Positions 16,831 to 25,482 of a stretch of 64,000 bases of DNA are shown in pieces (within the stretch, counting starts at the first letter, position 1; the number at the start of each line of letters is the position of its first letter). The translations under genes and the position numbers were made by a program. Under the pieces are notes generated by a model. The model saw only the letters and a list, made by a program, of their open reading frames with translations, searched no databases and was not told the DNA's origin. The DNA comes from Lentzea albida. Its GTDB lineage: Bacteria > Actinomycetota > Actinomycetes > Mycobacteriales > Pseudonocardiaceae. Location of the stretch: positions 17,594 to 81,593 of the forward strand of contig NZ_FOFV01000029.1 in NCBI RefSeq assembly GCF_900111005.1. The letters run 5' to 3'.

Positions 16831-18181
16831 CGTTCACGGCGAGGCCGCCGCGTGCCGTCTCCTTGTACTTCACGGACATGTCCTTGCCGGTGTCCCGCAT
16901 GGTCTTGATGACCTTGTCGAGCGACACGAAGTGCGAGCCGTCGCCCCGCAACGCCATGCGCACGGCCGTGATGGCCTTGATGGACGCGACGGCGTTGCGT
17001 TCGATGCAGGGAATCTGCACGAGGCCGCCGATCGGGTCGCAGGTCAGCCCCAGGTTGTGCTCCATCGCGATCTCGGCGGCGTTCTCGACCTGTTCGGGAG
17101 TGCCCCCGAGCACCTCGGCGAGCCCGCCCGCGGCCATCGAGCAGGCCGAGCCGACCTCGCCCTGGCAGCCGACCTCGGCGCCGGAGATCGACGCGTTCTC
17201 CTTGAACAGCACGCCGATCGCGCCCGCGGTCAGCAGGAAGCGGACGACGCCGTCGTCGGAGGCTCCCGGCACGAACTTCGTGTAGTAGTGCAGGACCGCC
17301 GGAACGATGCCGGCCGCGCCGTTGGTCGGTGCGGTGACGACGCGGCCGCCCGCCGCGTTCTCCTCGTTGACGGCGAGCGCGAAGAGCGTCACCCAGTCCA
17401 TGACCCGCAGCGGGTCGGTGACGAAGTGCTCGCCCTCCAGGCGTTTGCGCATCTCGGCGGCGCGGCGGCGGACCTTCAGGCCGCCGGGCAGGACGCCGTG
17501 TTCGGTGCAGCCTCGTTCGACGCACTCCTGCATGACGTGCCAGATGTGCAGGAGTCCTTCGCGGACTTCGGTTTCCGTGCGCCACGACAGCTCGTTGGCC
17601 ATCATGATCTCGCTGATCGACAGGCCGGTCTCGCGGCAGCGCGCGAGGAGTTGGTCGCCGGTCAGGAACGGGTGCGGCAACGGCGTGGTGTCCGGCTTGA
17701 TCCGGTCGGTGCCGCTCGCGTTCTCGTCGACGACGAAGCCGCCGCCGATCGAGTAGTAGACGGCGTGCTCGACCGACTTGCCGTCCGCGAAGGCCTCGAA
17801 GCTCATCCCGTTGGGGTGCAACGGGAGTGACTTGCGGCGGTGCATGACGAGGTCGCGGTCGTGCACGAAGCCGATCTCGTGCGTGCCGCCGAGCTTGAGC
17901 CGTCCGCCGGAGATGATCTCCTCGACGCGGCCGGCCGCGACCGCGGGGTCGACCTCCTCGGGGAGGTTGCCCTCGAGGCCGAGGAACACGGCCTTCGGGC
18001 TGCCGTGGCCGTGCCCGGTCGCGCCGAGCGAGCCGAACAGCTCGACGTGCACGCGGTCCACTGTGGACGCGCGCTCGCCGAGCTTGTCGACGAACATGGC
18101 CGCCGCGCGCATCGGGCCGACCGTGTGGGAGCTGGACGGGCCGATGCCGACGGAGAACAGGTCGAAAACGCTGATCGCCAC
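16817..18181 (-). CDS. sdaA: L-serine ammonia-lyase (iron-sulfur type)
   Basis: SdaA deaminates L-serine to pyruvate with an oxygen-sensitive [4Fe-4S] cluster. The single-chain 454-residue protein carries the beta-domain opening SVFDLFSVGIGPSSSHTVGP, the alpha-domain AEVGCQGEVGSACSMAAG, and GLTCDPIGGLVQIPCIERN with the cluster cysteines. The start is GTG 18181 with GAAGGA upstream. It lies 43 nt downstream of gcvH in the same direction, so it is probably under the glycine riboswitch. When glycine is in excess, glycine cleavage plus hydroxymethyl transfer makes serine, which this enzyme drains to pyruvate. No glyA lies between the two genes. Confidence 0.95.
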   Translation of the reverse strand: MAISVFDLFSVGIGPSSSHTVGPMRAAAMFVDKLGERASTVDRVHVELFGSLGATGHGHGSPKAVFLGLEGNLPEEVDPAVAAGRVEEIISGGRLKLGGTHEIGFVHDRDLVMHRRKSLPLHPNGMSFEAFADGKSVEHAVYYSIGGGFVVDENASGTDRIKPDTTPLPHPFLTGDQLLARCRETGLSISEIMMANELSWRTETEVREGLLHIWHVMQECVERGCTEHGVLPGGLKVRRRAAEMRKRLEGEHFVTDPLRVMDWVTLFALAVNEENAAGGRVVTAPTNGAAGIVPAVLHYYTKFVPGASDDGVVRFLLTAGAIGVLFKENASISGAEVGCQGEVGSACSMAAGGLAEVLGGTPEQVENAAEIAMEHNLGLTCDPIGGLVQIPCIERNAVASIKAITAVRMALRGDGSHFVSLDKVIKTMRDTGKDMSVKYKETARGGLAVNVIEC

Positions 18182-18224
18182 TGATCAGTCCTTCGTGGTG
18201 GTGGAGCGGTCAGTCAGGCCCATG

Positions 18225-18608
18225 TCAGTCGGTCTTGGTGAGCTCGGCGTACTTCGCCGCCGTGAGCAGGTTCTCGGCCGACTCGACGCGGACCTTGAAC
18301 AGCCAGCCGGCGCCGTACGGGTCGTTGTTCACGATGGCCGGGTCTTCGACGACGGCGCTGTTGACCTCGATGACCTCGCCGGTGACGGGCGAGAACAGGT
18401 CGCTGACGGACTTGGTGGACTCGAGCTCACCGCAGACCTCGTTGGTGACGACCTTCGCGCCGACCTCGGGGAGCTGCACGTAGACGATGTCGCCCAGCGC
18501 GTCGGCCGCGTACTCGGTGATTCCGCAGGTCAGCGGGTCCTGGGTGCCCGGCGTCCAGTCGACCCACTCGTGCTCGACGGTGTAGAGCAGGTTCTCGGGG
18601 AACTCCAC
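18225..18608 (-). CDS. gcvH: Glycine cleavage system H protein
   Basis: GcvH is the lipoyl carrier that shuttles the aminomethyl group between the P, T and L proteins. The 127-residue protein has the GITEYAADALGDIVYVQLP region and the lipoylation-site motif GELESTKSVSDL, with Lys as acceptor, followed by PVTGEVIEVN. The start is GTG with GAGGAG upstream. No gcvP or gcvT is present in the window, so the other subunits are encoded elsewhere. A glycine riboswitch aptamer lies directly upstream. Confidence 0.96.
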   Translation of the reverse strand: MEFPENLLYTVEHEWVDWTPGTQDPLTCGITEYAADALGDIVYVQLPEVGAKVVTNEVCGELESTKSVSDLFSPVTGEVIEVNSAVVEDPAIVNNDPYGAGWLFKVRVESAENLLTAAKYAELTKTD

Positions 18609-18671
18609 GGCGCGACTCCTCTGGCTGTGACGGGTCAGGACTGCTTGCGCCCCCTCCGCCGTGCAGAGTTG

Positions 18672-18765
18672 CCTACCCCGAGCGGTCTTGCTGCCTGAGA
18701 GTGTGCGGGAGCTTGCCCCTTCGGCGCCCCGACTCGGTCGTCGAGGTCTCTCCCACTCGGGTTGT
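18672..18765 (-). ncRNA. Glycine riboswitch aptamer
   Basis: The reverse strand carries GGGAGAGACC, then GGCGCCGAAGGGGCAAGCTC, then ACTCTCAGGCAGCAAGACCG and CGGGGTAGG. These are the conserved glycine-aptamer blocks in the correct order. Only one complete aptamer is visible. It lies 64 nt before the gcvH start. Glycine riboswitches usually turn on glycine-degrading genes when glycine binds; gcvH followed by sdaA fits this. Confidence 0.92.
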
Positions 18766-18989
18766 GGCGCTTGCGCGCCGCGGCCGGTGTTCAGTTCTCG
18801 GCGCGCACGCTATGTGCGGTCCCGGTCGAGTGTCAACGCGGGGACGTCGACTGGAACGCGAGTCATGTTCAGGTCGCTCTGTCCCAAGTGAACAATCCAG
18901 CAGGTGCCGGATAGTGCGATCTGCACAGTGACATGACCTTGCGAGTGGCTCACATTGTGAGATGTCGGCCACCGAACGGAGGAGTCATC

Positions 18990-20102
18990 GTGCGGATCGC
19001 AGTTCCCCGCGAGATCAAGAACCACGAGTACCGCGTCGCTCTCACCCCTGCCGGTGCGCACGAGCTGACGAGCCGCGGGCACGACGTGTTCGTCGAGCAG
19101 GGCGCCGGTCTGGGCTCCGCGATCACCGACGAGGAGTACCTCGCCGCCGGTGCCAAGGTCCTCGCGACCGCCGACGACGTCTGGTCCGAGGGCGACCTGG
19201 TCCTGAAGGTCAAGGAGCCCATCGCCGAGGAGTACCCGCGCCTGCGCGCCGGCCAGACCCTCTTCACGTACCTGCACCTCGCCGCCGACAAGCCGCTGAC
19301 CGAGGCGCTGCTGGCGTCCGGCACCACGGCCATCGCCTACGAGACCGTGCAGCTGCCGAACCGCGCGCTGCCGCTGCTCGCCCCGATGTCCGAGGTCGCG
19401 GGCCGGCTGGCCCCGCAGGTCGGCGCGTTCAGCCTGATGAAGCCCTCCGGCGGCCGCGGCGTGCTGCCCGGTGGCGTCCCCGGTGTCGCCCCGGCTCGCG
19501 TGGTCGTGATCGGCGGTGGTGTGGCCGGCATCAACGCCGCCACGATCGCCGTGGGCATGGGCGCGGACGTGCAGATCCTCGACACCAACGTCGACCGCCT
19601 GCGCCAGATCGACGCCCAGTTCCAGGGCCGCCTGCGCACGCTCGCCTCGAACTCGTTCGCCATCGAGCAGGCCGTCCGCGAGGCCGACCTGGTCATCGGC
19701 GCCGTGCTGGTCCCCGGTGCGGCCGCGCCGAAGCTCGTGTCGAACGCGCTGGTCGCCGACATGAAGCCGGGTTCGGTGCTCGTCGACATCGCCATCGACC
19801 AGGGCGGCTGCTTCGAGGACTCGCGCGCCACCACGCACGCCGAGCCGACCTACGAGGTCCACAACTCGGTGTTCTACTGCGTCGCGAACATGCCGGGCGC
19901 CGTCCCGCGCACCTCGACCTACGCGCTGACCAACGTGACGCTGCCGTACGCGGTCGCGCTGGCCGACAAGGGCTGGGAGAAGGCGCTGAAGGACGACCGT
20001 TCGCTGGCTCTGGGCCTGAACGCCCACGCCGGCAAGCTGACCAACGGCCCGGTGGCCGAGGCGACCGGCCTGCCGCACACGGCGCTGGAGAGCGTCGTCT
20101 GA
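18990..20102 (+). CDS. ald: Alanine dehydrogenase
   Basis: This NAD-dependent enzyme interconverts L-alanine and pyruvate plus ammonia. The 370-residue protein has the usual family length. It starts MRIAVPREIKNHEYRVALTP, has KEPIAEEYPRLRAGQTLFTY, and contains the nucleotide-binding loop VVVIGGGVAGINAATIA in the middle. The GTG at 18990 with GGAGG 6-10 nt upstream is preferred over a longer frame from 18933. It is divergent from gcvH-sdaA; together these genes connect glycine, serine, alanine and pyruvate. A strong terminator follows. Confidence 0.95.
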   Translation: MRIAVPREIKNHEYRVALTPAGAHELTSRGHDVFVEQGAGLGSAITDEEYLAAGAKVLATADDVWSEGDLVLKVKEPIAEEYPRLRAGQTLFTYLHLAADKPLTEALLASGTTAIAYETVQLPNRALPLLAPMSEVAGRLAPQVGAFSLMKPSGGRGVLPGGVPGVAPARVVVIGGGVAGINAATIAVGMGADVQILDTNVDRLRQIDAQFQGRLRTLASNSFAIEQAVREADLVIGAVLVPGAAAPKLVSNALVADMKPGSVLVDIAIDQGGCFEDSRATTHAEPTYEVHNSVFYCVANMPGAVPRTSTYALTNVTLPYAVALADKGWEKALKDDRSLALGLNAHAGKLTNGPVAEATGLPHTALESVV

Positions 20103-20124
20103 CGACCAACTGAATGAAAGAGGC

Positions 20125-20155
20125 CCCCGCACGCGTGAATCGCTGCGGGGGTTTC
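20125..20155 (+). terminator. Rho-independent terminator after ald
   Basis: CCCCCGCA (20125-20132) pairs with TGCGGGGG (20145-20152), followed by TTT. It lies between convergent ald and the TetR gene. Confidence 0.8.
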
Positions 20156-20157
20156 GC

Positions 20158-20838
20158 CTACCGGAGGGCGGCGACGCGCGCCTTGATGCCGTCGATCACG
20201 CAGTCCAGCCCGAACTCGAACTGGCCCTCGAGCGACCAGATCTCCGGCTGGTCCAGCATGGTGACGTAGGTCGGGTGCTGCTCCCGGTACATGTCGGCGA
20301 TCTTCGCGAGGTCCGGCGGCGGTGAGTCCATCCCGCCGCGGGCGACGAAGTTGACCTCGGCGATCGCGTACCCGACCGCGAAGCTGGAGATCGTCGAGAT
20401 CGACCGTGCCGCCCCGCCCAGCGACAGCCCTGCCCGCAGCATGGGTGCCAGCATCGCGTCGCTCATGGCGACGGCCTTCGGGCCGATGCTGTTGAACTCG
20501 CCGATGCCGCGGATCCACCACGGGTGTTTGTGCGCGAGACGACGCATCGAGTGCATCATCTCGCGCACGGCCGGCTCCCAGTCGTCGTCCGGTTCCGGCA
20601 ACGGGAACTCACCGTAGATCTCGTCGAGGCACAGCTCGATCAGCGCGTCCTTCGTCGGCACGTGCCAGTAGAGCGACATGGGGGCCGCGCCGAGTTCGGC
20701 GGCGAGCTTGCGCATGGACAGCTTCTGCAGGCCGTGTTCGTCCAGCATCTCCATCGCCTTGCGGACGATGGCTTCCCGGCTCAGGCCGAGGGGCTGGTTG
20801 CTGCTCGGCCTGGGCTTGCTGAACCACACGCTCTCCAC
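20158..20838 (-). CDS. TetR-family regulator of the adjacent exporter
   Basis: The 226-residue protein has an N-terminal HTH (SREAIVRKAMEMLDEHGLQK...LAAELGAAPMSLYWHVPTKD) and a C-terminal domain of the tetracycline-repressor-like type with DLAKIADMYREQHPTYVTM near the end. GTG 20838 is chosen: it lies 11 nt after the exporter stop, whereas the longer ATG frame would run back into that gene. It is cotranscribed with the DHA2 exporter, probably as a local repressor. A tandem repeat in the exporter promoter is the likely operator. The ligand is unknown. Confidence 0.85.
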   Translation of the reverse strand: MESVWFSKPRPSSNQPLGLSREAIVRKAMEMLDEHGLQKLSMRKLAAELGAAPMSLYWHVPTKDALIELCLDEIYGEFPLPEPDDDWEPAVREMMHSMRRLAHKHPWWIRGIGEFNSIGPKAVAMSDAMLAPMLRAGLSLGGAARSISTISSFAVGYAIAEVNFVARGGMDSPPPDLAKIADMYREQHPTYVTMLDQPEIWSLEGQFEFGLDCVIDGIKARVAALR

Positions 20839-20848
20839 GTGGACGATC

Positions 20849-22297
20849 CTAAGCACGCCGCAGCAACACGCTGGCCACAACACCTCCCAGGAACACGGCG
20901 ATCGCGCCGATCACGAGACTCACGCTCATGCCGTTGGAGAACGCCTCGCGCACGACGGTGATGTCCGCGCCGCTGTGCAACGCCTCGCTCAGCGAACGGC
21001 CCGGCACCCCGTCCGGCAGCGACGCGAGGAACCGCGCCGACAGCAACGCGCCCAGCACCGCGATGCCGAAGGAGGAGCCCAGCTCCGACAACGTGCCCGA
21101 CAGCCCGGAGGCGACACCGGCGCGTTCCGGTGGGATCGACCCCATCAGCGCGTTGACCGCGACCGGTTGCGACACACCGACTCCGACGCCAATGAGGACC
21201 AGCCCGGCCAGTGTCGGCGGGTAGGTGGTGCCGATCGACAGCAGGGCCACGCCGGCCGCAACGATCGTCATGCCGAGCAGCATCGCCCGGCCCGCGCCGA
21301 GCCTGATCACGAGCTGTCCCAACGTGTTGCTGGTGACGAGCAGCGCGATCGCCATCGGCGCCACGCGCACGCCGGCCTCCAGCGGGCTGTAGCCGAGCAC
21401 GCCCTGGAGGTGTTGCGTCAGCAGGAAGAGCGAGCCCGCCATGCCGAACGCCGCCAGCACGCCGGACGCCACGGCACCGGTGAAGCGGCGGTTCTTGAAG
21501 AATGTCAGGTCGAGCATCGGGTCGGTGGTGTGCCGTTCCCATAGGGCGAATCCGGCCATGGTCACGAGGCCGACCGCGATCGGCACGCCGAACTCCGCGG
21601 AGCCGAACCCGTGCTCCGGCACCTCGATCACCGCGTACACGACCGACACCATGCCGACGATCGACAGGATCGAGCCGATCACGTCCGGCCTGCGCACGGT
21701 CGGGTCCTTGGACTCCGGAACCAGGAACGCGACGGCCGCGAGCGCGAGGACCGCGACCGGCACGTTGATCAGGAACACCGAACCCCACCAGAAGTGCTTG
21801 ATCAGCGCGCCACCGATCACCGGTCCGGCCGCGAAGCCGAGGCTCGTGACAGCGGCCCAGATGCCGATGGCCTTCGGGCGTTCCCTGTCGTCGAACAACT
21901 GCGTGAGCACGGCGAGCGTGCCCGGCATCAGCACGGCGGCACCGACGCCCATGAAGCCGCGTGCGGCGATCAACGCCTCGGACGTGCTCGCGTAGGCGGC
22001 GACCGCGCTTCCCGTGCCGAACAGGACGAGCCCCGTGAGCAGTGCGCGCTTGCGGCCGAACCTGTCGCTCAGCGAACCGGTCGTGAGCAGCAGGCCCGCC
22101 AGTGCGAGCGAGTAGGCGTTGATCATCCACTGGATGTCCGCGGTGCTCGCGCCGAGGCTCGTCGAGATCGACGGGATGGCCACGTTGAGCACGGTGTTGT
22201 CCAGCACCACCACCATCACGGACAGGCACAGCACGCCGAGCACGGCCCAGCGCTGCGGGTGCGGGCGCACCCCAACCTCTTCGGTCGTCGAAGTCAT
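20849..22297 (-). CDS. DHA2 (EmrB/QacA-type) drug exporter
   Basis: The 482-residue protein has about 14 membrane segments, as expected for the drug:H+ antiporter-2 family. It shows VVLDNTVLNVAIPSIS in TM1 (motif D1), GSLSDRFGRKRALL after TM2, and the motif C-like VTSLGFAAGPVIGGALI in TM5. It probably expels a toxic or self-made hydrophobic compound by proton antiport. The ATG lies 12 nt downstream of a direct-repeat element, and a TetR gene follows directly. Confidence 0.9.
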   Translation of the reverse strand: MTSTTEEVGVRPHPQRWAVLGVLCLSVMVVVLDNTVLNVAIPSISTSLGASTADIQWMINAYSLALAGLLLTTGSLSDRFGRKRALLTGLVLFGTGSAVAAYASTSEALIAARGFMGVGAAVLMPGTLAVLTQLFDDRERPKAIGIWAAVTSLGFAAGPVIGGALIKHFWWGSVFLINVPVAVLALAAVAFLVPESKDPTVRRPDVIGSILSIVGMVSVVYAVIEVPEHGFGSAEFGVPIAVGLVTMAGFALWERHTTDPMLDLTFFKNRRFTGAVASGVLAAFGMAGSLFLLTQHLQGVLGYSPLEAGVRVAPMAIALLVTSNTLGQLVIRLGAGRAMLLGMTIVAAGVALLSIGTTYPPTLAGLVLIGVGVGVSQPVAVNALMGSIPPERAGVASGLSGTLSELGSSFGIAVLGALLSARFLASLPDGVPGRSLSEALHSGADITVVREAFSNGMSVSLVIGAIAVFLGGVVASVLLRRA

Positions 22298-22308
22298 CTC
22301 CGGTCCCC

Positions 22309-22341
22309 CTTACGGTGTACGAGGACCTTACAGCGTACGAG
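22309..22341. promoter_or_regulatory. 15-bp direct repeat in exporter promoter
   Basis: CTTACGGTGTACGAG (22309-22323) and CTTACAGCGTACGAG (22327-22341) are tandem, 18 bp apart start to start, with two differences. They lie immediately upstream of the exporter start and are the likely TetR binding region. Confidence 0.55.
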
Positions 22342-22640
22342 AGCGCTGGGCGCAACAGATTTCTGGACAGGACGTGCCGGAAAAGTGGGAAAAATAAAGG
22401 GCGGCCGCGCTCAACCAGCCTGGGGGTCACTGGGAGCGGGGCCGCCGTCACCAAATATAGCGGGCTCTGTGGCAGCGCGCCCAGCACCCCCGCCGAAACG
22501 CGACCCGAAAGTTTCCCCGAGTGGACCACTGCACGTGTCCGGCCGGTCCAGCAAACGAGTGAATTCCCCGGTTCGCGGTGCGGCGAGCAGGGGGTTCGGC
22601 CGATGAAGACCAAGTCGGGTGTCCCTCGAAGGGAGATTCC
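22342..22640. other. Intergenic stretch without recognised genes
   Basis: There is an imperfect GC-rich inverted repeat (GGCGGCC..GCTC near 22400 and GAGCGGGGCCGCC near 22440) and a short A-rich run near 22390. No promoter or ORF is convincing. AAGGGAG near the right end is the ribosome-binding site of the next gene. Confidence 0.5.
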
Positions 22641-22823
22641 ATGGCTGAACCACAGGGATGGATCCACTGCCACGACCCGTTCGGTCGCGACAGGTCGATG
22701 ACCGTTCTGGTGGAGAACGACCGCGTCCTGCTGGTCACGCCTCCTGGCGAGACCGCTGTGATGTCCGCCACCCAGACGCGCAGGCTGGGCTCGCTGCTCG
22801 ACCAGGCCACGGCGAAGATGTGA
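22641..22823 (+). CDS. Small conserved hypothetical protein, 60 aa
   Basis: The start is supported by AAGGGAG 10 nt before the ATG. The product (MAEPQGWIHCHDPFGRDRSM, then VLVENDRVLLVTPPGETAVM) looks like a small beta-rich soluble protein with no known motif. Its stop overlaps the start of the next gene (TGATG), so the two form a coupled pair. The function is unknown; I recognise the pair arrangement only as actinomycete-like. Confidence 0.65.
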   Translation: MAEPQGWIHCHDPFGRDRSMTVLVENDRVLLVTPPGETAVMSATQTRRLGSLLDQATAKM

Positions 22824-23260
22824 TGGACGCGAGCCTGCGCGACGCGGTGCTGCAACGCCTGGCACTGCTGGACAAGGTGGCCGAGCACGGAGAGGCCGAG
22901 GCGCTGGTTCCGTTGGCCCGCGCGGAGATCCACCGCCTCGCGGACGGCTGGCGCCTGCTGCTGACGGTGCACCAGCCGGACGAGGACGGCCGGTGCCGGG
23001 CGTGTCCCGGATGGCTGCGCCGGCGCCGGTGGCCCTGCCAGGTCTGGAACATGGCGCACCAGCACCTCATCGGAGAAGGGCTGCCGCACCGCGAACGGCG
23101 CAGGCCGTTGCGCAACCCCTTCACTCGATCAGGTGTTATCGAGATGCCGGAGGAAACCCCGGCCGAGATGACCACCGAGCTGCCGGTCCTGACCGACGAA
23201 CCACCGGTGGTGCACCGCGCGCCCGTCGTGTCTCGTCCCAAGCACGCCTTGCCGGAGTGA
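22823..23260 (+). CDS. Hypothetical protein with Cys cluster, 145 aa
   Basis: Residues 1-50 are helical (DASLRDAVLQRLALLDKVAE). A compact cysteine-containing segment, CRACPGWLRRRRWPCQVWN, could bind a metal or form a disulfide near residue 60. The C-terminal ~45 residues are Pro/Glu/Thr-rich and probably disordered. It is translated from an ATG overlapping the previous stop. No family is recognised. It precedes an ABC transporter pair but has its own termination context. Confidence 0.65.
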   Translation: MDASLRDAVLQRLALLDKVAEHGEAEALVPLARAEIHRLADGWRLLLTVHQPDEDGRCRACPGWLRRRRWPCQVWNMAHQHLIGEGLPHRERRRPLRNPFTRSGVIEMPEETPAEMTTELPVLTDEPPVVHRAPVVSRPKHALPE

Positions 23261-23282
23261 CCTTTCAGGCAGGATGGGCCGC

Positions 23283-24239
23283 ATGCATGACGGCAGCGGC
23301 CTCATCGCGGTCCAGAACCTGACCAAGCAGTTCGGTCCGGTGACCGCGGTGCAGAACCTGAGCTTCACCGTGTCACCCGGCAGCGTGACGGGCTTCCTCG
23401 GTCCGAACGGCGCGGGCAAGACGACGACCCTGCGGATGTTGCTGGGCCTCGTCAAACCCACGGGCGGCACGGCGACGATCAACGGACGACCGTTCCACCA
23501 ACTCGGCCAGCCCGGCCGCGTGGTGGGCGCGGTGCTGGAGGCGCAGGGGTTCCACCCCGCCCGCTCCGCCCGCAACCACCTGCGCGTGTACGCGTCGGCC
23601 ATCGGCGTGCCGGACGCGCAGGCCGACCAGGTCCTCGGCCTGGTCGGCCTGGGCAGCGCCGCCGACCGCAAGGTGGGCGGGTTCTCGCTCGGCATGAAGC
23701 AAAGACTCGCGCTCGCCACCGCGTTGCTCGGCGACCCCCAGGTGCTCGTGCTGGACGAGCCGGCGAACGGCCTCGACCCGGAGGGCATCGCCTGGCTGCG
23801 CACGTTCCTGCAGTCGTACGCGCGCATGGGCCGCACGGTGCTGATCTCCAGCCACCTGCTGGCCGAGGTCGAGCAGACCGTCGACCAGGTCGTGATCATC
23901 TCGCGCGGCCAGACGATGTTCTACGGACCGCTGGACCAGTTGCGGCAGTCGCAGCAGCGGCGCGTTCTCGTGCAGCCGTCGGACATCAACGCCCTCGCGA
24001 ACGCCCTGCGCGCCGCCGGCGTGCAGATGATCGAGCAGCTGCCGGACGGCAGGCTCGCGGTGTCCGGTGTGGACTCGCGGCAGGTCGCCGACCTCGCGCT
24101 GCAGGCCGGTGTGTCGATCTACGGCATCCAGGAGGAGCAGATCGACCTCGAGCGGCTGTTCTTCCAGCTCACCAGTGGCCAGTACGCCGGGTACGCGCCC
24201 GCGCAGGCCCCGTTCAAGCAGCAGGGTGGGTGGGCCTGA
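23283..24239 (+). CDS. ABC transporter ATP-binding protein
   Basis: The 318-residue ATPase has Walker A GFLGPNGAGKTTTLRMLLGL, signature FSLGMKQRLALATALLGDP, Walker B VLVLDEPANGLDPEG and the H-loop SSHLLAEV. The single NBD with a C-terminal extension is typical of DrrA/CcmA-like partners of ABC-2 permeases. ATG 23283 is preferred to 23274 because AGGAT lies 7 nt upstream in a leaderless-promoter arrangement. The stop overlaps the permease start (TGATG). The transported substrate could be a drug, lipid or peptide. Confidence 0.9.
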   Translation: MHDGSGLIAVQNLTKQFGPVTAVQNLSFTVSPGSVTGFLGPNGAGKTTTLRMLLGLVKPTGGTATINGRPFHQLGQPGRVVGAVLEAQGFHPARSARNHLRVYASAIGVPDAQADQVLGLVGLGSAADRKVGGFSLGMKQRLALATALLGDPQVLVLDEPANGLDPEGIAWLRTFLQSYARMGRTVLISSHLLAEVEQTVDQVVIISRGQTMFYGPLDQLRQSQQRRVLVQPSDINALANALRAAGVQMIEQLPDGRLAVSGVDSRQVADLALQAGVSIYGIQEEQIDLERLFFQLTSGQYAGYAPAQAPFKQQGGWA

Positions 24240-25111
24240 TGGGCAACCTCGTAGGAGCGGAGCTCCGCAAGACCACGACGACCGGCCTGTGGTGGGGCCT
24301 GCTGATCCCGACCGCGGTGCTGGCGCTCGGCTGGGGCCTCGCGACCGGTCTGCTGGGCCAGTTCTTCGTGGACTTCGCGTCGAGCGGTGACGTCGACGAG
24401 GTGTCGGACTTCCTCGGGGTCACGCCGGACCAGTGGAAGGTCTCGCTGTTCGGCATGGCCCGGGCGATCAACATCTCGACGATCTTCCCGATGATCTTCG
24501 GCGCGATGGCGATCTCCGGCGAGATCAGCCGGCGCACGATCACCACGACGTTCCTGACGGCGCCGTCGCGGATGCACGCCCTGCTGGCGAAGATGCTGGT
24601 GTACGTGCTGTGGGGCGCGATCTACGGCCTCGCGATCATGCTGTTCCTCGGCATCGGCGTGGTCATCACCAGCGACTCGGGCCAGCTCCCGGACGCCGGC
24701 GGCTGGGCGATGCTGACGCTGGTCTGCGTGCTGTCGTCGATCCTGATGACGATGTTCGGCGTCGGCGTCGGCGCGCTGGTCCCGAACGTGGCCGGGGCGA
24801 TCGTGCTCCTGCTGATCTACTTCGTGGTGATCGAGAACGTGGTGCACGGCGTGCTCGCGTACCTCCAGGTGCCGGCGGTGATCGGCTTCCTGCCGAACGG
24901 CTCGATCAACGGGCTCACCGGGTCGGTCGCGGTCGACCTGTTCCTGTCGTCGGCGGGTGTCGTGCCGACGGAGATCGAGGACGTGCTGCGGGCGATCGCG
25001 GGTGCGGCCGGGGCGCAGGACTGGTGGCTGTCGGGGATCGTGTTCCTCGGGTGGGCCGGGGTCGTGTTCGCGGGCGGATGGGCGGTCACGCAGTCCAAGG
25101 ACATCACCTGA
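24239..25111 (+). CDS. ABC-2 type transporter permease
   Basis: The 290-residue protein has six membrane segments (for example TTTTGLWWGLLIPTAVLALG, WAMLTLVCVLSSILMTMFGV, VAGAIVLLLIYFVVIENVV). It has a large extracytoplasmic loop after the first helix, as in ABC-2 export permeases. The ATG overlaps the ATPase stop, so the two subunits are coupled. Together they form an exporter of unknown substrate. It is followed by a long noncoding gap. Confidence 0.88.
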   Translation: MGNLVGAELRKTTTTGLWWGLLIPTAVLALGWGLATGLLGQFFVDFASSGDVDEVSDFLGVTPDQWKVSLFGMARAINISTIFPMIFGAMAISGEISRRTITTTFLTAPSRMHALLAKMLVYVLWGAIYGLAIMLFLGIGVVITSDSGQLPDAGGWAMLTLVCVLSSILMTMFGVGVGALVPNVAGAIVLLLIYFVVIENVVHGVLAYLQVPAVIGFLPNGSINGLTGSVAVDLFLSSAGVVPTEIEDVLRAIAGAAGAQDWWLSGIVFLGWAGVVFAGGWAVTQSKDIT

Positions 25112-25250
25112 TTCCTGCGGTGGTCGCGCTCCTGGGTTTGGCCGCGTTCCAGTGAGGTCGGTCGCGTTCCAGCGGGGTTGGTCGCGTTTGCTTGATTCGG
25201 TCGCCTTGCGAGGGTGGTCTCGCGGGTCTTGACGGACTTTGCGGGTTGCA

Positions 25251-25369
25251 ATCGGGGCTTGACCTCGAGCCTCCGGCGGGGTGCTGTGACGGCCGGAAAA
25301 GGCCGGGCTGAAAAGCGCCCGGCCGTGCCCGAAGGGGTAGCACCCCGCCCCTCAAGGTCAAGCCCCGAT
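25251..25369. repeat. Large imperfect inverted repeat
   Basis: The outer arms ATCGGGGCTTGACCT (25251-25265) and AGGTCAAGCCCCGAT (25355-25369) are perfect. Inner arms GGCGGGGTGCT and AGCACCCCGCC (25339-25349) and a central GGCCGG hairpin extend the structure. It may terminate the ABC operon or be a dispersed palindromic element. Confidence 0.65.
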
Positions 25370-25482
25370 CGCCGTGTACGGGCCCGAACCGCCTCCGAGA
25401 GCCCCACAGTTCAGACGGCTCGCTGCGCATCGCCACGCCAGGCTGCGTGCGTGGGTCGGCCTTGTGCGGGTGGGCGCCGGTT

